The position numbers and the translations under genes were made by a program. The notes below the pieces were generated by a model that was not told where the DNA came from, did not search any database, and worked only from the letters and a program-made list of their open reading frames with translations. A stretch of DNA of 64,000 bases from Ulota crispa. Its lineage: Eukaryota > Streptophyta > Bryopsida > Orthotrichales > Orthotrichaceae. Shown here piece after piece: positions 52,101 to 58,235 of this stretch (position 1 is its first letter; the number at the start of each line of letters is the position of its first letter). Where the stretch lies: positions 29,430,358 through 29,494,357 of the forward strand of contig OY987244.1 in assembly GCA_963920765.1 (NCBI GenBank), written 5' to 3'.

Positions 52101-52521
52101 TTGCAACCTGCTTGCAATCCAATTCCCTACCAATGACCTAATATGCACATTGTTGTCACCACTGCTAATTTCTCATTAAACGAACGGTTAAACATGGAAT
52201 TCAAACGTAGCAGTGAGCTGCTGACGTAACCCTAGTTTTCGTAATCAAATCCTAGAGTTGTCAAATTGAAGCATCAACCTACTCTGGCAGCTGCAAAGTT
52301 CAACTAACAGTAGACGCAACACAATATTAGGATTAATACTCTCACACAACGAAGTAAAAAAAAAGAAAAAGGGGAGAGAATGATGATGAGAGAGAGACCT
52401 GCTTTTCCTCCACCTCGAACTCCATCTGCATCGAAGCTGTGTCCTGAGCAGCGGTGGTAGTCAACGGAGGCGCCGGAGATGGCAAAGACGGGCTGAAGAT
52501 GGACTTCCGAATCGACTCCAT
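27976..52521 (-). CDS. TTC39/IML2-family tetratricopeptide protein, 12 exons
   Basis: Exons (high to low): 52521-52399, 51338-51127, 50501-50231, 49174-48974, 48142-48034, 47507-47247, 45853-45546, 43528-43331, 36684-36526, 34014-33770, 30508-30383, 28141-27976. Together they make 2379 nt, or 792 aa plus stop, with every junction GT..AG and in phase. Family landmarks occur in order: an N-terminal helix repeat (exon 2), YVQAECFLFIGLL (exon 3), MGAFNLMVSLIPAQYHKAL then GMPGDRARA and RAPLAAL (exon 6), EMGWCLMLQGHYDKAA (exon 7), GKLSPMELFVNR (exon 8), HPALEIMAVYNGF (exon 9) and PYACYELGSLLLD (exon 12). Known: this family (DUF3808) carries TPR helices. Yeast IML2 acts in inclusion-body clearance with lipid droplets, and animal TTC39B affects lipid metabolism. 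The plant role is not established. Odd points are a 24.5 kb span, intron 8 of 6646 bp, and a Ser-rich insert encoded by exon 10. No signal peptide is seen. Confidence 0.88.
28235..28353. mobile_element. Short palindromic MITE near the TTC39 3' exon
   Basis: TATGTTCACACTTGG and GGAGGGGTATTAGCAA at the left, inverted at the right. About 119 bp, in intron 11, 94 bp from the acceptor of exon 12. A right-end remnant recurs at 44430-44475. Confidence 0.7.
28562..28795 (+). mobile_element. TTAA-type MITE, family G copy 1
   Basis: TTCACCCCTAAAGGACTG at the left and GGTCCTTTAAGGGTTAA at the right, 234 bp. A second copy lies 63 bp away in opposite orientation. It lies in intron 11. Confidence 0.75.
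28859..29092 (-). mobile_element. TTAA-type MITE, family G copy 2
   Basis: TTAACCCTTAAACAACC at the left and CATTTAAGGGAG at the right. It aligns along its length with the reverse complement of 28562-28795, so together they form a 530 bp palindrome-like pair. Confidence 0.75.
29135..29580. mobile_element. TTAA-type element, about 446 bp
   Basis: TTAACCCCCTAATAGTGC at the left and GCAATGAGGGGTCAA at the right, with matching CCCCTCATTG / CAATGAGGGG subterminal blocks. It contains a 46 bp direct duplication at 29305-29396 and lies in intron 11. Confidence 0.6.
29305..29396. repeat. 46 bp tandem duplication
   Basis: AGATTGAATTTGGAAATTTT and the bases following it, through CAAAGACC, occur twice back to back without substitutions. 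Confidence 0.9.
30383..30508 (-). CDS. TTC39-family gene, exon 11 (residues 696-738)
   Basis: YLLALCLLNLTATKAAEEHL reads as the late TPR helix pair of the family ('LLLGVCLR.LGR...A..CF'). The acceptor is TGTTTAG|GTA and the donor is TTGG|GTAATT, phase 2. It was too short to be picked up as a long open frame. Confidence 0.85.
31153..31409. mobile_element. MITE family Q copy 2
   Basis: AACGCCATATTCATTAAATT at the left and CAATTTAACAAATATGACGTT at the right. It shares the ACACGTG.CC..AC and CTCCTC segments with copy 1 in inverse order. Intron 10. Confidence 0.65.
32317..33478. mobile_element. Possible larger inverted-end element
   Basis: GATTCACACTATGTC at the left and GATATAGTGTGAACC at the right. 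The right 150 bp is homologous to 59510-59655, and the left end resembles 56350-56450. Two long open frames inside show no recognisable domain. In intron 10 of the TTC39 gene. Confidence 0.4.
33555..33718. repeat. Degenerate 12-15 bp tandem repeat beside exon 10
   Basis: Variants of GACCCATTCGAGGGC and GACCCATTTGAGG alternate for about 160 bp, ending about 50 bp from the exon 10 donor. Read on the - strand it gives a periodic MGP/MGLQ-like peptide, which is a by-product. Confidence 0.75.
33770..34014 (-). CDS. TTC39-family gene, exon 10 (residues 615-696), Ser-rich insert
   Basis: The acceptor GAGCAG|CTA follows a long pyrimidine tract. The donor is GCAG|GTATAC, phase 2. It encodes LISLVMKIKEVEP, then a hydrophilic Glu/Arg/Ser-rich stretch (SRISISSAVNTPTQASSSRK) with no family counterpart that I recognise. 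GC-rich, open, and correct phase on both sides support it. It is probably a disordered loop between helices. Confidence 0.78.
34254..34601 (+). mobile_element. TTAA-type MITE, family A copy 3
   Basis: TTAACCCTTAAAGGACAG at the left and GTTTAGAGGTTAA at the right. The interior matches copies 1 and 2 with small deletions. It lies in intron 9 of the TTC39 gene. Confidence 0.8.
35122..35427. mobile_element. PIF/Harbinger-type MITE copy 3
   Basis: GAGCATCCACACTGTTGC at the left and GGTGCAGATGCTC at the right, about 306 bp. The left flank is TAA and the right flank has decayed. It lies in intron 9. Confidence 0.55.
35828..36026. mobile_element. MITE family J copy 2 (short)
   Basis: CTACACTAAACTGTGCATTT at the left and GGCAACCTAAATGCACTA at the right. 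Shorter than other copies, so internally deleted. Intron 9. Confidence 0.6.
36048..36394. mobile_element. MITE family J copy 3 with partial copy at its left
   Basis: AGCAACCTAAATGCAATATT (36051) is the tail of one copy. A second copy runs from about 36082 to GGCAACCTAAATGCACTATT near 36394. It preserves the uninterrupted target AATATTTAAATAGTG at about 36331. Confidence 0.65.
36526..36684 (-). CDS. TTC39-family gene, exon 9 (residues 562-614)
   Basis: HPALEIMAVYNGFHHM matches the family's 'LPALEMMYLWNGF' helix, which places it directly after exon 8 despite the 6.6 kb intron. The exon ends DLMPPPPK. The acceptor is ATGCAG|GTG and the donor is AAG|GTAATT, both phase 0. Confidence 0.92.
37249..37372. 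mobile_element. Short palindromic MITE
   Basis: CTCACCCTGTATTATAGGGA at the left and TTATAATATAGGGTGAG at the right, with a GAGAGAGCTCTCTC centre. Intron 8. Confidence 0.65.
37383..37703. mobile_element. MITE family H copy 3 (short subtype)
   Basis: TAAGGTAGGAGCACCCATAA at the left and TTATGGGTGCTCTTACCTTA at the right, 321 bp. An inverted relative lies at 40197. Intron 8. Confidence 0.8.
37736..37847. mobile_element. Short palindromic MITE
   Basis: TATGGAGTTGCATGTTATAT at the left and ATATAACATGCAACTCCATA at the right around a 15-20 bp loop. Intron 8. Confidence 0.75.
38162..38430. mobile_element. MITE family J copy 4
   Basis: ATTGCATCTAGGTTGCC at the left and GGCAACCTAAACGCAATATT at the right. 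Intron 8. Confidence 0.7.
38701..39353 (+). mobile_element. TTAA-type element, family F copy 1
   Basis: 653 bp bounded by TTAA, with ends CCCCTAAATGCCCAAGG / CCTTGGGCATTTAGGGG. The interior (for example GATTTTGTGCAAGGGTGTCC) aligns inversely with 62169-62823. It lies in intron 8. Confidence 0.8.
39356..39729. mobile_element. Foldback MITE abutting family F copy 1
   Basis: GAGTGACTAAGTGGACACCC and AGTCCAGCCTATTAAATTTG at the left have inverse counterparts at 39680-39729. The arms are about 170 bp each around 39540. Intron 8. Confidence 0.75.
40197..40515. mobile_element. MITE family H copy 4 (short subtype)
   Basis: TAAGGTAGGAACACCCATAA at the left and TTATGGGTGCTCCTACCTTA at the right, 319 bp, opposite orientation to copy 3. 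Intron 8. Confidence 0.8.
40516..41443. other. Intron 8 spacer
   Basis: AT-rich intronic DNA without paired termini. 40560-40660 is weakly similar to 42395-42500 (the 'AATTT.GAAATTT' segment). Confidence 0.4.
41444..41877. mobile_element. Long terminal-inverted-repeat MITE
   Basis: GGGGAAATTACAAATAGGGG at the left and CCCCTATTTGTAATTTCCCC at the right. The inverted repeat extends about 100 bp and itself contains three degenerate copies of TTACAAATAGGGGCAT. Intron 8. Confidence 0.8.
42725..43090. mobile_element. TTAA-type MITE, family B
   Basis: TTAACCCCTAAGCGTCC at the left and GTCCTTTAAGGGTTAA at the right, 366 bp. The ends match family A but the interior has largely diverged. It lies in intron 8. 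Confidence 0.75.
43331..43528 (-). CDS. TTC39-family gene, exon 8 (residues 496-561)
   Basis: It begins ETVWFKPFYCCLRSACLWES and carries KKGKLSPMELFVNR, equivalent to the family's 'AGKSIPLEKFVLRK'. The acceptor is CTGCAG|GAG and the donor is TTG|GTGAGA, both phase 0. The next exon lies 6.6 kb away. Confidence 0.9.
43644..44350. mobile_element. MITE family J copy 5 with nested element
   Basis: CTACACCAAATAGTGCATAT at the left and GTAACCTAAATGCACTATTT at the right. The middle is interrupted by the inverted-repeat element at 43708-44100. Intron 7 abuts it. Confidence 0.7.
43708..44100. mobile_element. Inverted-repeat MITE nested in J5
   Basis: Ends GGGAATTACTATAGCGACAC / GTGTCGCTATAGTAATTCCC form a perfect terminal repeat that continues into AAATTACTAA(C/T)GGGACACC. 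About 393 bp. Flanking ATT may be a 3 bp target duplication. Confidence 0.75.
44796..45085. mobile_element. MITE family J copy 6
   Basis: CTACACTAAATAGTGCATTT at the left and GCAACCTAAATGCACTATTT at the right, directly followed by copy 7. Intron 7. Confidence 0.75.
45084..45398. mobile_element. MITE family J copy 7
   Basis: TACACTAAACATTGCATTTA at the left and CAACCTAAACGCAATATTCG at the right. Back to back with copy 6 in intron 7. Confidence 0.75.
45546..45853 (-). CDS. TTC39-family gene, exon 7 (residues 393-495)
   Basis: With acceptor CATCAG|AC the junction codon becomes Tyr, giving the family-like 'YHTV'. The alternative CGACAG|TT fifteen bases upstream is also in frame and would add five residues. 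The exon encodes TPR helices including EEMGWCLMLQGHYDKAAVCF, matching the family's 'ELMWC..L.G.W..A'. The donor is AAG|GTTTCA, weaker than the others. Confidence 0.9.
45962..46276. mobile_element. MITE family K copy 1
   Basis: About 80 bp terminal inverted repeats containing ATACCCCTGAAGTTTGCAA and GATACCCCTGCTTTTTCAG. Intron 6. The same family lies in intron 2. Confidence 0.8.
46498..46800. mobile_element. MITE family J copy 8
   Basis: TACACTGAATATTGCATTTT at the left and CGCAATATTCAGTGTA at the right, about 303 bp, uninterrupted. It retains AATATTTAAATAGTG at about 46736. Intron 6. Confidence 0.8.
47247..47507 (-). CDS. TTC39-family gene, exon 6 (residues 306-393)
   Basis: This is the most diagnostic exon. 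MGAFNLMVSLIPAQYHKAL, then LLGMPGDRARAIILLHRV, then RAPLAALFLLH follow the 'G.FNLMLSLLPP...GF.GDR..GL..L' core of the TTC39/IML2 family. The acceptor is CGGTAG|GAG (phase 1) and the donor is CATT|GTAAGT (phase 1). Confidence 0.95.
48034..48142 (-). CDS. TTC39-family gene, exon 5 (residues 270-306)
   Basis: A 109 nt exon encoding a polar Ser/Thr/Asp linker that ends SPMIEMG. The acceptor is ATGCAG|AAT and the donor is ATGG|GTGAGC, phase 1. It is open only in the frame predicted by its neighbours. The sequence is not conserved enough to call on homology alone. Confidence 0.75.
48326..48724. mobile_element. Stowaway-like MITE copy 1
   Basis: Flanked by TA. Both ends carry CTCCCTCTGTCCCTCTAAAA, the Stowaway/mariner terminal type. 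The 395 bp body shares AGCTCCCTTTTGCT and a long interior with copy 2. It lies in intron 4 of the TTC39 gene. Confidence 0.88.
48974..49174 (-). CDS. TTC39-family gene, exon 4 (residues 203-269)
   Basis: IVAGGERWSSMVKVGYNLKR followed by AWLIYKHSRKKL matches the family's 'SFIKGGLKLRKAYKIYK' helix. The exon ends in an acidic stretch, NYDSDDDEQSP. The acceptor is TGTCAG|ATT and the donor is CCG|GTAAGC, both phase 0. Confidence 0.92.
49801..50224. mobile_element. Stowaway-like MITE copy 2, at splice donor of exon 3
   Basis: TA-flanked, with termini CTCCCTCTGTCCCTCTAAAA / TTTTTAGAGGGATAGAAGG. The TA at 50223-50224 occupies intron positions +7/+8, directly after donor GTGAGA of exon 3. Confidence 0.88.
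50231..50501 (-). CDS. TTC39-family gene, exon 3 (residues 112-202)
   Basis: The acceptor TTGCAG|GTATCG completes the split Lys codon. The exon holds a Lys/Glu-rich stretch ending in LYVQAECFLFIGLLA, the family's conserved 'AECLL' helix. The donor is GCT|GTGAGA, phase 0. A Stowaway-like MITE starts six bases into the intron. Confidence 0.92.
50565..50886. mobile_element. MITE family K copy 2
   Basis: GGGAAAATTTCATGGATACC at the left and GGTATCCATGAAATTTTCCC (one base off) at the right. The interior matches copy 1, including the CATGAAAGAAGTA segment. Intron 2. Confidence 0.8.
51127..51338 (-). CDS. TTC39-family gene, exon 2 (residues 42-112)
   Basis: It starts VLTGMRLIYSDKLNDAEDYF and contains a TPR-like helix pair that matches the start of the family domain (accumulation of load, then an HHAEVATIVALMS helix). 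The acceptor is GAACAG|GTG, phase 0. The donor is GTGAA|GTAAGA, phase 2. The acceptor lies in a 46 bp direct duplication (see 51339-51430). Confidence 0.88.
51339..51430 (-). repeat. 46 bp tandem duplication covering a splice acceptor
   Basis: The unit 51339-51384 is repeated at 51385-51430 with one mismatch. On the - strand each unit ends GAATGGAACAG, so the acceptor of exon 2 exists twice. Family I copy 5 begins 4 bp beyond the second unit. Confidence 0.95.
51434..51761. mobile_element. MITE family I copy 5
   Basis: TAAGGTAGGAAGCTCATG at the left and AGAGCCTTCTCCCTTA at the right, 328 bp. It lies in intron 1, directly beside the duplicated acceptor of exon 2. Confidence 0.75.
52399..52521 (-). 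CDS. TTC39-family gene, exon 1 (residues 1-41)
   Basis: The first in-frame ATG is at 52521, with A at -3 and G at +4. An in-frame stop lies upstream with no other ATG between. It encodes a Ser/Pro/Thr-rich leader ending MQMEFEVEEKQ. The donor is CAG|GTCTCT, phase 0, followed by a pyrimidine-rich intron start. This exon rests on splice logic and gene position because the leader is not conserved in the family. Confidence 0.75.
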
Positions 52522-52861
52522 CTTTCGTTTCCTCACGCACGATGACGAAGATTTTTTAACAATAAAACCTTCTCTCGTTGCTTACACCGGCATTTTCAAT
52601 ATGTGCTAAGTTTCCGAGGGTCTAAAATTAGGGCAAAGTGTGAAACACGAGGCAATCAGTTTGAGGGAAGATTGTTTGCGAGCTCGATCCGAAATTTGAA
52701 ATCCGAGATTCTGCAAGTCCAACTCCTCGGGGGAGAAACTCTTTAGCAGGAGTCCAGGGAGAGCGGTTAAGGGTGTCAGCTGGCCATTCTGTTAAATAAC
52801 GGTTGCTTGTCGGCATACCGTATGGAGTACCGGTAGAAAGAAACAGAAAGAAACATAAACA
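52522..52861 (-). promoter_or_regulatory. Presumed TTC39-gene 5' leader and proximal promoter
   Basis: About 340 bp of non-repetitive sequence upstream of the ATG at 52521, ending at a TTAA-flanked element. No convincing TATA box or other named motif was seen. Confidence 0.35.
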
Positions 52862-53453
52862 TTAACCCCTGAGCAGTGAGCACCCAGCCTATATTCATCA
52901 AAATCTAGACCTGAGTGACCTATTCAGGTCTGGTTCAGACTAGTGGCAGGACGAAGTAGCAAAATTAGCACCTGTGTCTGTGGTTCGTCCGACGGAAATT
53001 TTTGCGTGTAATCCTGCGTCATCCAAGAGTGTGTCTCTGTCGGACAAGTTTGGTACCACCCTTGGAGCAGGCCCCAAACCTTCACTATCTTGGCTGCTGA
53101 CGTGGCTATATAGGGTGGTCCCAATAGTGGTGAAGATGGATGTAAAAGTACCGGACAAATCCGTAGTTTGAACCCAATGGCGGAGAAAAGCCAAATTTCA
53201 ACCAATCGCATTTGAGAAGTTTTTGGCCGGTTGCTAGTATGAACTAGGCCTCACACTCAATCCAACCAAATTGTCATCACAAACAAGATTCACAAAATCT
53301 AACCGTATTGAATGGTAGGTGAGACAAGCTCCAAAGTATAAGGAAAAGGACAAATAGTTTGACCGTACCAATAGAAAGAGTATAACAAATCAAACAAGAA
53401 CTTTTTCATTTTTGAGCGCTCCATTTTGAGGTCCTGGGGCGCTCAAGGGTTAA
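52862..53453. mobile_element. TTAA-type element upstream of the TTC39 gene
   Basis: TTAACCCCTGAGCAGTGAGC at the left and GCGCTCAAGGGTTAA at the right, 592 bp. Part of the interior (52960-53170) is GC-richer and unique here. Confidence 0.55.
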
Positions 53454-53656
53454 CACCAGTGATCCCAAATATGTTTTTTTACTTATAGTTCAAGTGGCTA
53501 AAAACACTGATAAAAAGCCCAAGTTTTCAAATTTAACACTATGCATACTTTTTTTGGTAGCATTCTTGTGAAATTTAGATTGCTAATTAACACTTTCTTA
53601 TAATACTAACCACTCCAAATTTTCCCAACAAAGTCAAATTGTACTTTCTTGTATTA

Positions 53657-54263
53657 TAAGGTAGGAGGCTTGTAAATGGAGTAGCTAAGGAAAAGTATGT
53701 TTCTGTGGAAAAATCAAGGCAACTTGGTATAATGGAAATATTTTTGGTAGAAAGCCAAAGAAGAGACAATTATGTGGTCATTTCATTTGAAATTTTCTAA
53801 GTTAGTATGAATTAACTACAATTTATCAAAGCAAAAGGTGCATAGGTAGCTATTCTTGATCATAGGTGGTAGCATTCATGATGCAAAGGCGGCTTGTAAA
53901 TGGAGCACATGAGTTCTAAAAGTAACCACTACAAAGTCAAGAATGCTCCAATAAGGCTCTAAAAGCGTGGAAGCACCCATTCCATATTCTAACACTCAAA
54001 TCATGATTGAGAACACGTTTTCATTTAATCTAGTATGACGTATACCTATATTTTATTAAAAGACAAATATGAACACAAGTATGACCAATAAGCACACTCA
54101 AAAGTGGCTCATGTCACTCTCTCAAGTTCCTAAAACGGTGCACACACAAATAAATTTTTGAACATAGAAAATGTGACCCATATAAGAACCTCTCTATACT
54201 ATTTTTGTAACCTCTACTTGGTCCATTCAAAATGCCCGCTCTAAATTAGAGCCACCTACCTTA
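53657..54263. mobile_element. MITE family I-like long element
   Basis: TAAGGTAGGAGGCTTGTAAA at the left and AGAGCCACCTACCTTA at the right, 607 bp. A second internal GGCGGCTTGTAAATGGAG copy of the left end lies near 53889. The interior differs from copies 1-5. Confidence 0.6.
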
Positions 54264-54304
54264 CAACAATGAAATCTTCGATCAAATATCTATAAACAAA
54301 AACT

Positions 54305-54430
54305 TCATTAAATATTGCATTTAGGTTGCCTTACTTACCATGGAAAGTTACCTGCCTTACCATGGAAAGTACTTGTCTTACTATGGCATTTGAACACAAT
54401 GTGCAGAAGTTTTGACTTATGAGAGGTCAA
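54305..54430. mobile_element. MITE family J fragment
   Basis: ATTAAATATTGCATTTAGG followed by a short duplicated TTACCATGGAAAGT segment. No right end. Confidence 0.45.
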
Positions 54431-54438
54431 TATTTAAA

Positions 54439-54844
54439 GGGAATCCATATGTGCACACCGGGGGTTGATATTTGCACACCTCCCGAGGTAAACCTTAGAT
54501 TTCTACCATTAAAAAGTTGAATTTGAGAACTTTGAATTCAAGTTTGGACTTAAAGATCATGGTTTAGTCTAGAACCACAAAAAAAGTTGCAATTGAACAT
54601 CACCCAATGAAAAAGGTTATTTTTTTTTACAAACAAAAATAAAAGTAACACTTTTCCCCCTAACTAACCTTTTTCATTGGGTGATATTCAATTGCAACTT
54701 TTTTTTATGGTTCTAAACGAAAGCATGATCTTTAAGTCCAAATCTGAATTCAAAATTCTCAAAATTACTTTTTGACGGTAGAAATCTAAAATCTACCCCG
54801 GGGAGTGTGCAAATATCAACCCCGGTGTGCACATATCAATTCCC
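54439..54844. mobile_element. Inverted-repeat MITE
   Basis: GGGAATCCATATGTGCACACC at the left and GGTGTGCACATATCAATTCCC at the right. The repeat extends inward for about 200 bp, so it is close to a full foldback. Confidence 0.75.
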
Positions 54845-55374
54845 TATTTAAATGGTAAAGTTTAATTCCTAGCTCCGATTAAAATAGCTCTAATTTCAAT
54901 GCCTACAAATATTTAAAAAATTCCTCTGAGAATTTATTTGTTACGTACAATTTATTGGGGTAAGCTTATAGACACGTTCTTTGATATTAGATTTATCCTA
55001 CTTTTAATGGCTACAAAAAAGCGATTGCAATATGATTTTAGAATTAAAATAAATGAGGCTCATAAATATGTAGCAAGTCTGCTGATAAATCTTAAAGTGC
55101 CTATAGGCTATATTGGACTTACTTTTCCTAACAGTAAACACCAAAATTGAAATTTTGAAGGCTAAAACTGAGTGACGTAAATGAATTCAATTGTTGGATG
55201 TAAGCCAAAAATTACACAATAAATGAATTATACCCTAGTGCTTTAATACAAAATATAAAATTCTCCTTTTCGAGATAGCGAGACAAGCCTTGAATCCAAA
55301 CTTGAAACCATTTTATTGTTTTCCATATTGCTGCATTTTTGTGTTTATTTCGTTCTTGGAATGTAAGGACCCTT
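54845..55374. other. AT-rich, no feature recognised
   Basis: Short frames only. Confidence 0.45.
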
Positions 55375-55738
55375 TTAACCCCTAAACGTCCAGGAGGACG
55401 AAAAACGTCCTCCGGCTTTGAAAAAAGATTATGTGATTCAAGATAAAGTCATTTTTCATCTGATTGTTTTTTAGAAGTGATCATAAACACGTGGTCCATC
55501 ATGGAAGGCAAAAAATTACCTCTTGAGATGCATTCATTTTTTTGTAACTCAAATTGTGATAAGATTCAGAAACATGATGTTAGCTCCCAAACTGCCCTTC
55601 TTGCAATTTTCATGAGGGCACCATGCATTGTTGACTTTTCTAATTTTTTGAAGCAGTACTACTGGTGCCCATGTGCAAAACACTATACTACTACAGGCAG
55701 GGCAAGCCACGGTGATCCATCCGTCCTTTAAGGGTTAG
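55375..55738 (-). mobile_element. TTAA-type MITE, family A copy 4
   Basis: Inverted relative to the other copies. It begins TTAACCCCTAAACGTCC and ends GTCCTTTAAGGGTTAG. Confidence 0.8.
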
Positions 55739-57296
55739 GGCTAGGAGTTGAGGCCTTTTGGAGGCCAAATTTTTTCCAATCATAAGGGAGCAAATCAAAA
55801 TTTCAAAGAAAGCAACTAATGCTCAAAAGACAAGATCTGATATATGCTTTCAATTCAGAAAGTTAAATTTTAAAAAAATGAAAGGATATTTGCCTTGGGC
55901 CCATTGCCATGGTGTTGTTGCCAAATTCCATTACAACAGAAATAGTTTTACATAAAAACATCATTTTTGGATAATTAATACTTTAAGAAGAAACTAAAAT
56001 CTCAACAATCCTATTCAGTCATTATCTTTCTTTCTCTTTTAAAATTTTGAAGGCTTGCAGTTATGAACTAAATTTTTTGACCTCAAGGCTTGAAGACATT
56101 AACAGAAAAAACTCCTTTTCCTCTAATTATAGCCAAAGCTTTTACTGTTCTTAAAACTATATGAGTTGAAATATTGGTTCAAACTGCTCCATTACTGTAG
56201 GACCTTGATCCCTAGTGTAAATTGGCCACATGTGATTATAAAAGTTGGTTCAAGCTGCTAAAGAGTTACCACTAAATGTGAGCACTCTACACTAGGATAA
56301 ACATCACTAATGGCAATGATAACAAATGCAAACACTTTGATACATACCCTAAGGGGCAGTTCACACTAAGTCTTGCATCCCATGTCCCGAAATCCAACTC
56401 GTTGAAAGCCGGGAGTTGAGACTTGGCAATTCACACCATGTCCCAAGTCCCACACCGTATCATACCGTATCATATTAGCAGCTTGGGCATTGCTGAAAAT
56501 TTGCAAAAGATTTCTGAATAGTGTTGATATAAATGAATCAACAAAAAGGTGCTCAAATAAGAGTCAAAATATCATCAAATTACTTTTGGAGTTATATTTA
56601 CATACACAAAGATCACAACATAAAACTTGTACTCAAATTTGTAAAATTAAGCAACACACATACTATCAACTTAATTTTGTCAAGTATTGCAAATATGCAT
56701 TGTGGAATTCTTTGTTTGACAGTTTTTATTTTATTGAAACACCATCTCACATAAGAAAAAGGATTTTCATACAAACTTACACTGAGCAAAAAGTTGATTT
56801 ACAAATCTAAGAGGCATTAAGGCAACATGAGAAAGATAGCAGTTGCCATTTCTTAATAAATGCCAACTTATTAATAAATATTTAAATTAAAATCATCTCA
56901 AATTGTTAATCATATTAATTACACCATAGATGATTACCATATTTGTAATATTTTACTTGGATTCATGCATATATAAATATATATATATATAATAAAATGC
57001 ACTTCAAAAGTGTCCTTGGTGGTAGTCCTTGACAATTCCGTAATTAAGGACAACAAATTTGTAACCGAATTATGAGGATGTGAGTGCATGAGGTTTCGCA
57101 ACCAAATTATGGGGATGTGAGTGCATGGGGTTTTGTAACCAAATTGTCGGGATGTGAATGCATGGGTTATTGTAACCAAATTATGGAGATGTGGGCATGG
57201 ACATTAAGGGCACGGGGATATTTAAGGGGCATGGACATAGAGAGCACGGAGATAAGGGTCACAAGGCTCAACCCGTTGGTACAACGAGTGAGTAAA

Positions 57297-57298
<2 letters not shown>
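55739..57298. other. No gene; short CATGGGG-type repeats at the right end
   Basis: 57070-57190 holds four diverged units of 'AACCAAATTATGGGGATGTGAG' type, about 40 bp apart. The rest is featureless. Confidence 0.5.

Positions 57299-57366
<68 letters not shown>
57299..57366. repeat. (TA)n microsatellite
   Basis: About 33 uninterrupted TA units, ending at the left edge of the foldback element. Confidence 0.97.
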
Positions 57367-57370
<4 letters not shown>

Positions 57371-58235
57371 CTTGATACTGCCGCCCCCCTCCTTTACATT
57401 ATTGTTCAAATTTTAGTAGGTTTTGGGGACAATTGAAACTTTTTAAATTAAATTAAATATGTACAGTATCAAACCAAGTGATTTGTTGTTGGTGTTTTTG
57501 AAAATGATAAACTGCAATCAAATTTTTGATAAGAAAAGACAACACTCCATTATCTTTTCTTATCAAAAATTTTGATTGCATTTTATCATTTTCAAAAACA
57601 CCAACAAAAAATCACTTAGTTGATACATCTTTAATTCTAAAATTTTCAAAAAAGAATTGTCCCCAAAAACTACTAAAATTTGAATAATGATGTAAAGGGG
57701 GGGGTGGTAGTATCAGAAAGGAGGGGGTGGTAGTATCAGAAAGGGAGGGGTGGTAGTATCAAAAAGGGGGGTGGTAGTATCAGAAAGGGGGGGTGGTAGT
57801 ATTCGAAAGGGAGGGTGGAAGTATCAGAAAGGGGGGGTGGGAGTATCAGAAAGGTGGAGTAGCAGTATCAAAAAGGGAAGGTGGCAATATCAGAAAGGGG
57901 GGGTGGCAGTATCAAAAAGGGGGGGTGGCAGTATCAGAAAGGGGGGGTGGCAGTATCAGAAAGGGGGGGTGGCAGTATCAGAAAGGGGAGGTGGCAGTAT
58001 CAGAAAGGGGGGGTGGCAGTATCAGAAAGGGGGGGTGGCAGTATCAAAAAGGGGGAGTGGCAATATCAGAAAGGGGGGGGGGTGGCAGTATCAGAAAGGG
58101 GGGGTGGCATTATCAGAAAGGGGGGGGGTGGCAGTATCAGAAAGGGGGGGTGGCAGTATCAAAAGGGGGGGTGGCAGTATCAGAAAGGAGGGGGTGGCAG
58201 TATCAAAAAGGGAGGGTGGCAGTATCAAGATCCTA
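57365..58235. mobile_element. Foldback element with amplified right terminus
   Basis: Left end GGGTCTTGATACTGCCGCCC, right end GGTGGCAGTATCAAGATCC. The inner arms (57390-57460 and 57600-57690) are inverted copies, with a second inverted pair around 57540. The right end has expanded into the 22 bp array. Flanked by (TA)n. Confidence 0.8.
57700..58230 (+). repeat. 22 bp G-rich minisatellite, about 24 units
   Basis: The unit is GGTGGCAGTATCAGAAAGGGGG with 21-24 bp variants from G-run slippage. Earlier units read GGTAGTATC and later ones GGCAGTATC, so it grew by at least two steps. All three + frames stay open across it, a consequence of repeat composition and not coding. Confidence 0.95.

Noticed and set aside
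57700..58230. CRISPR array
   Set aside because: Units are contiguous with no unique spacers, and the genome is eukaryotic.
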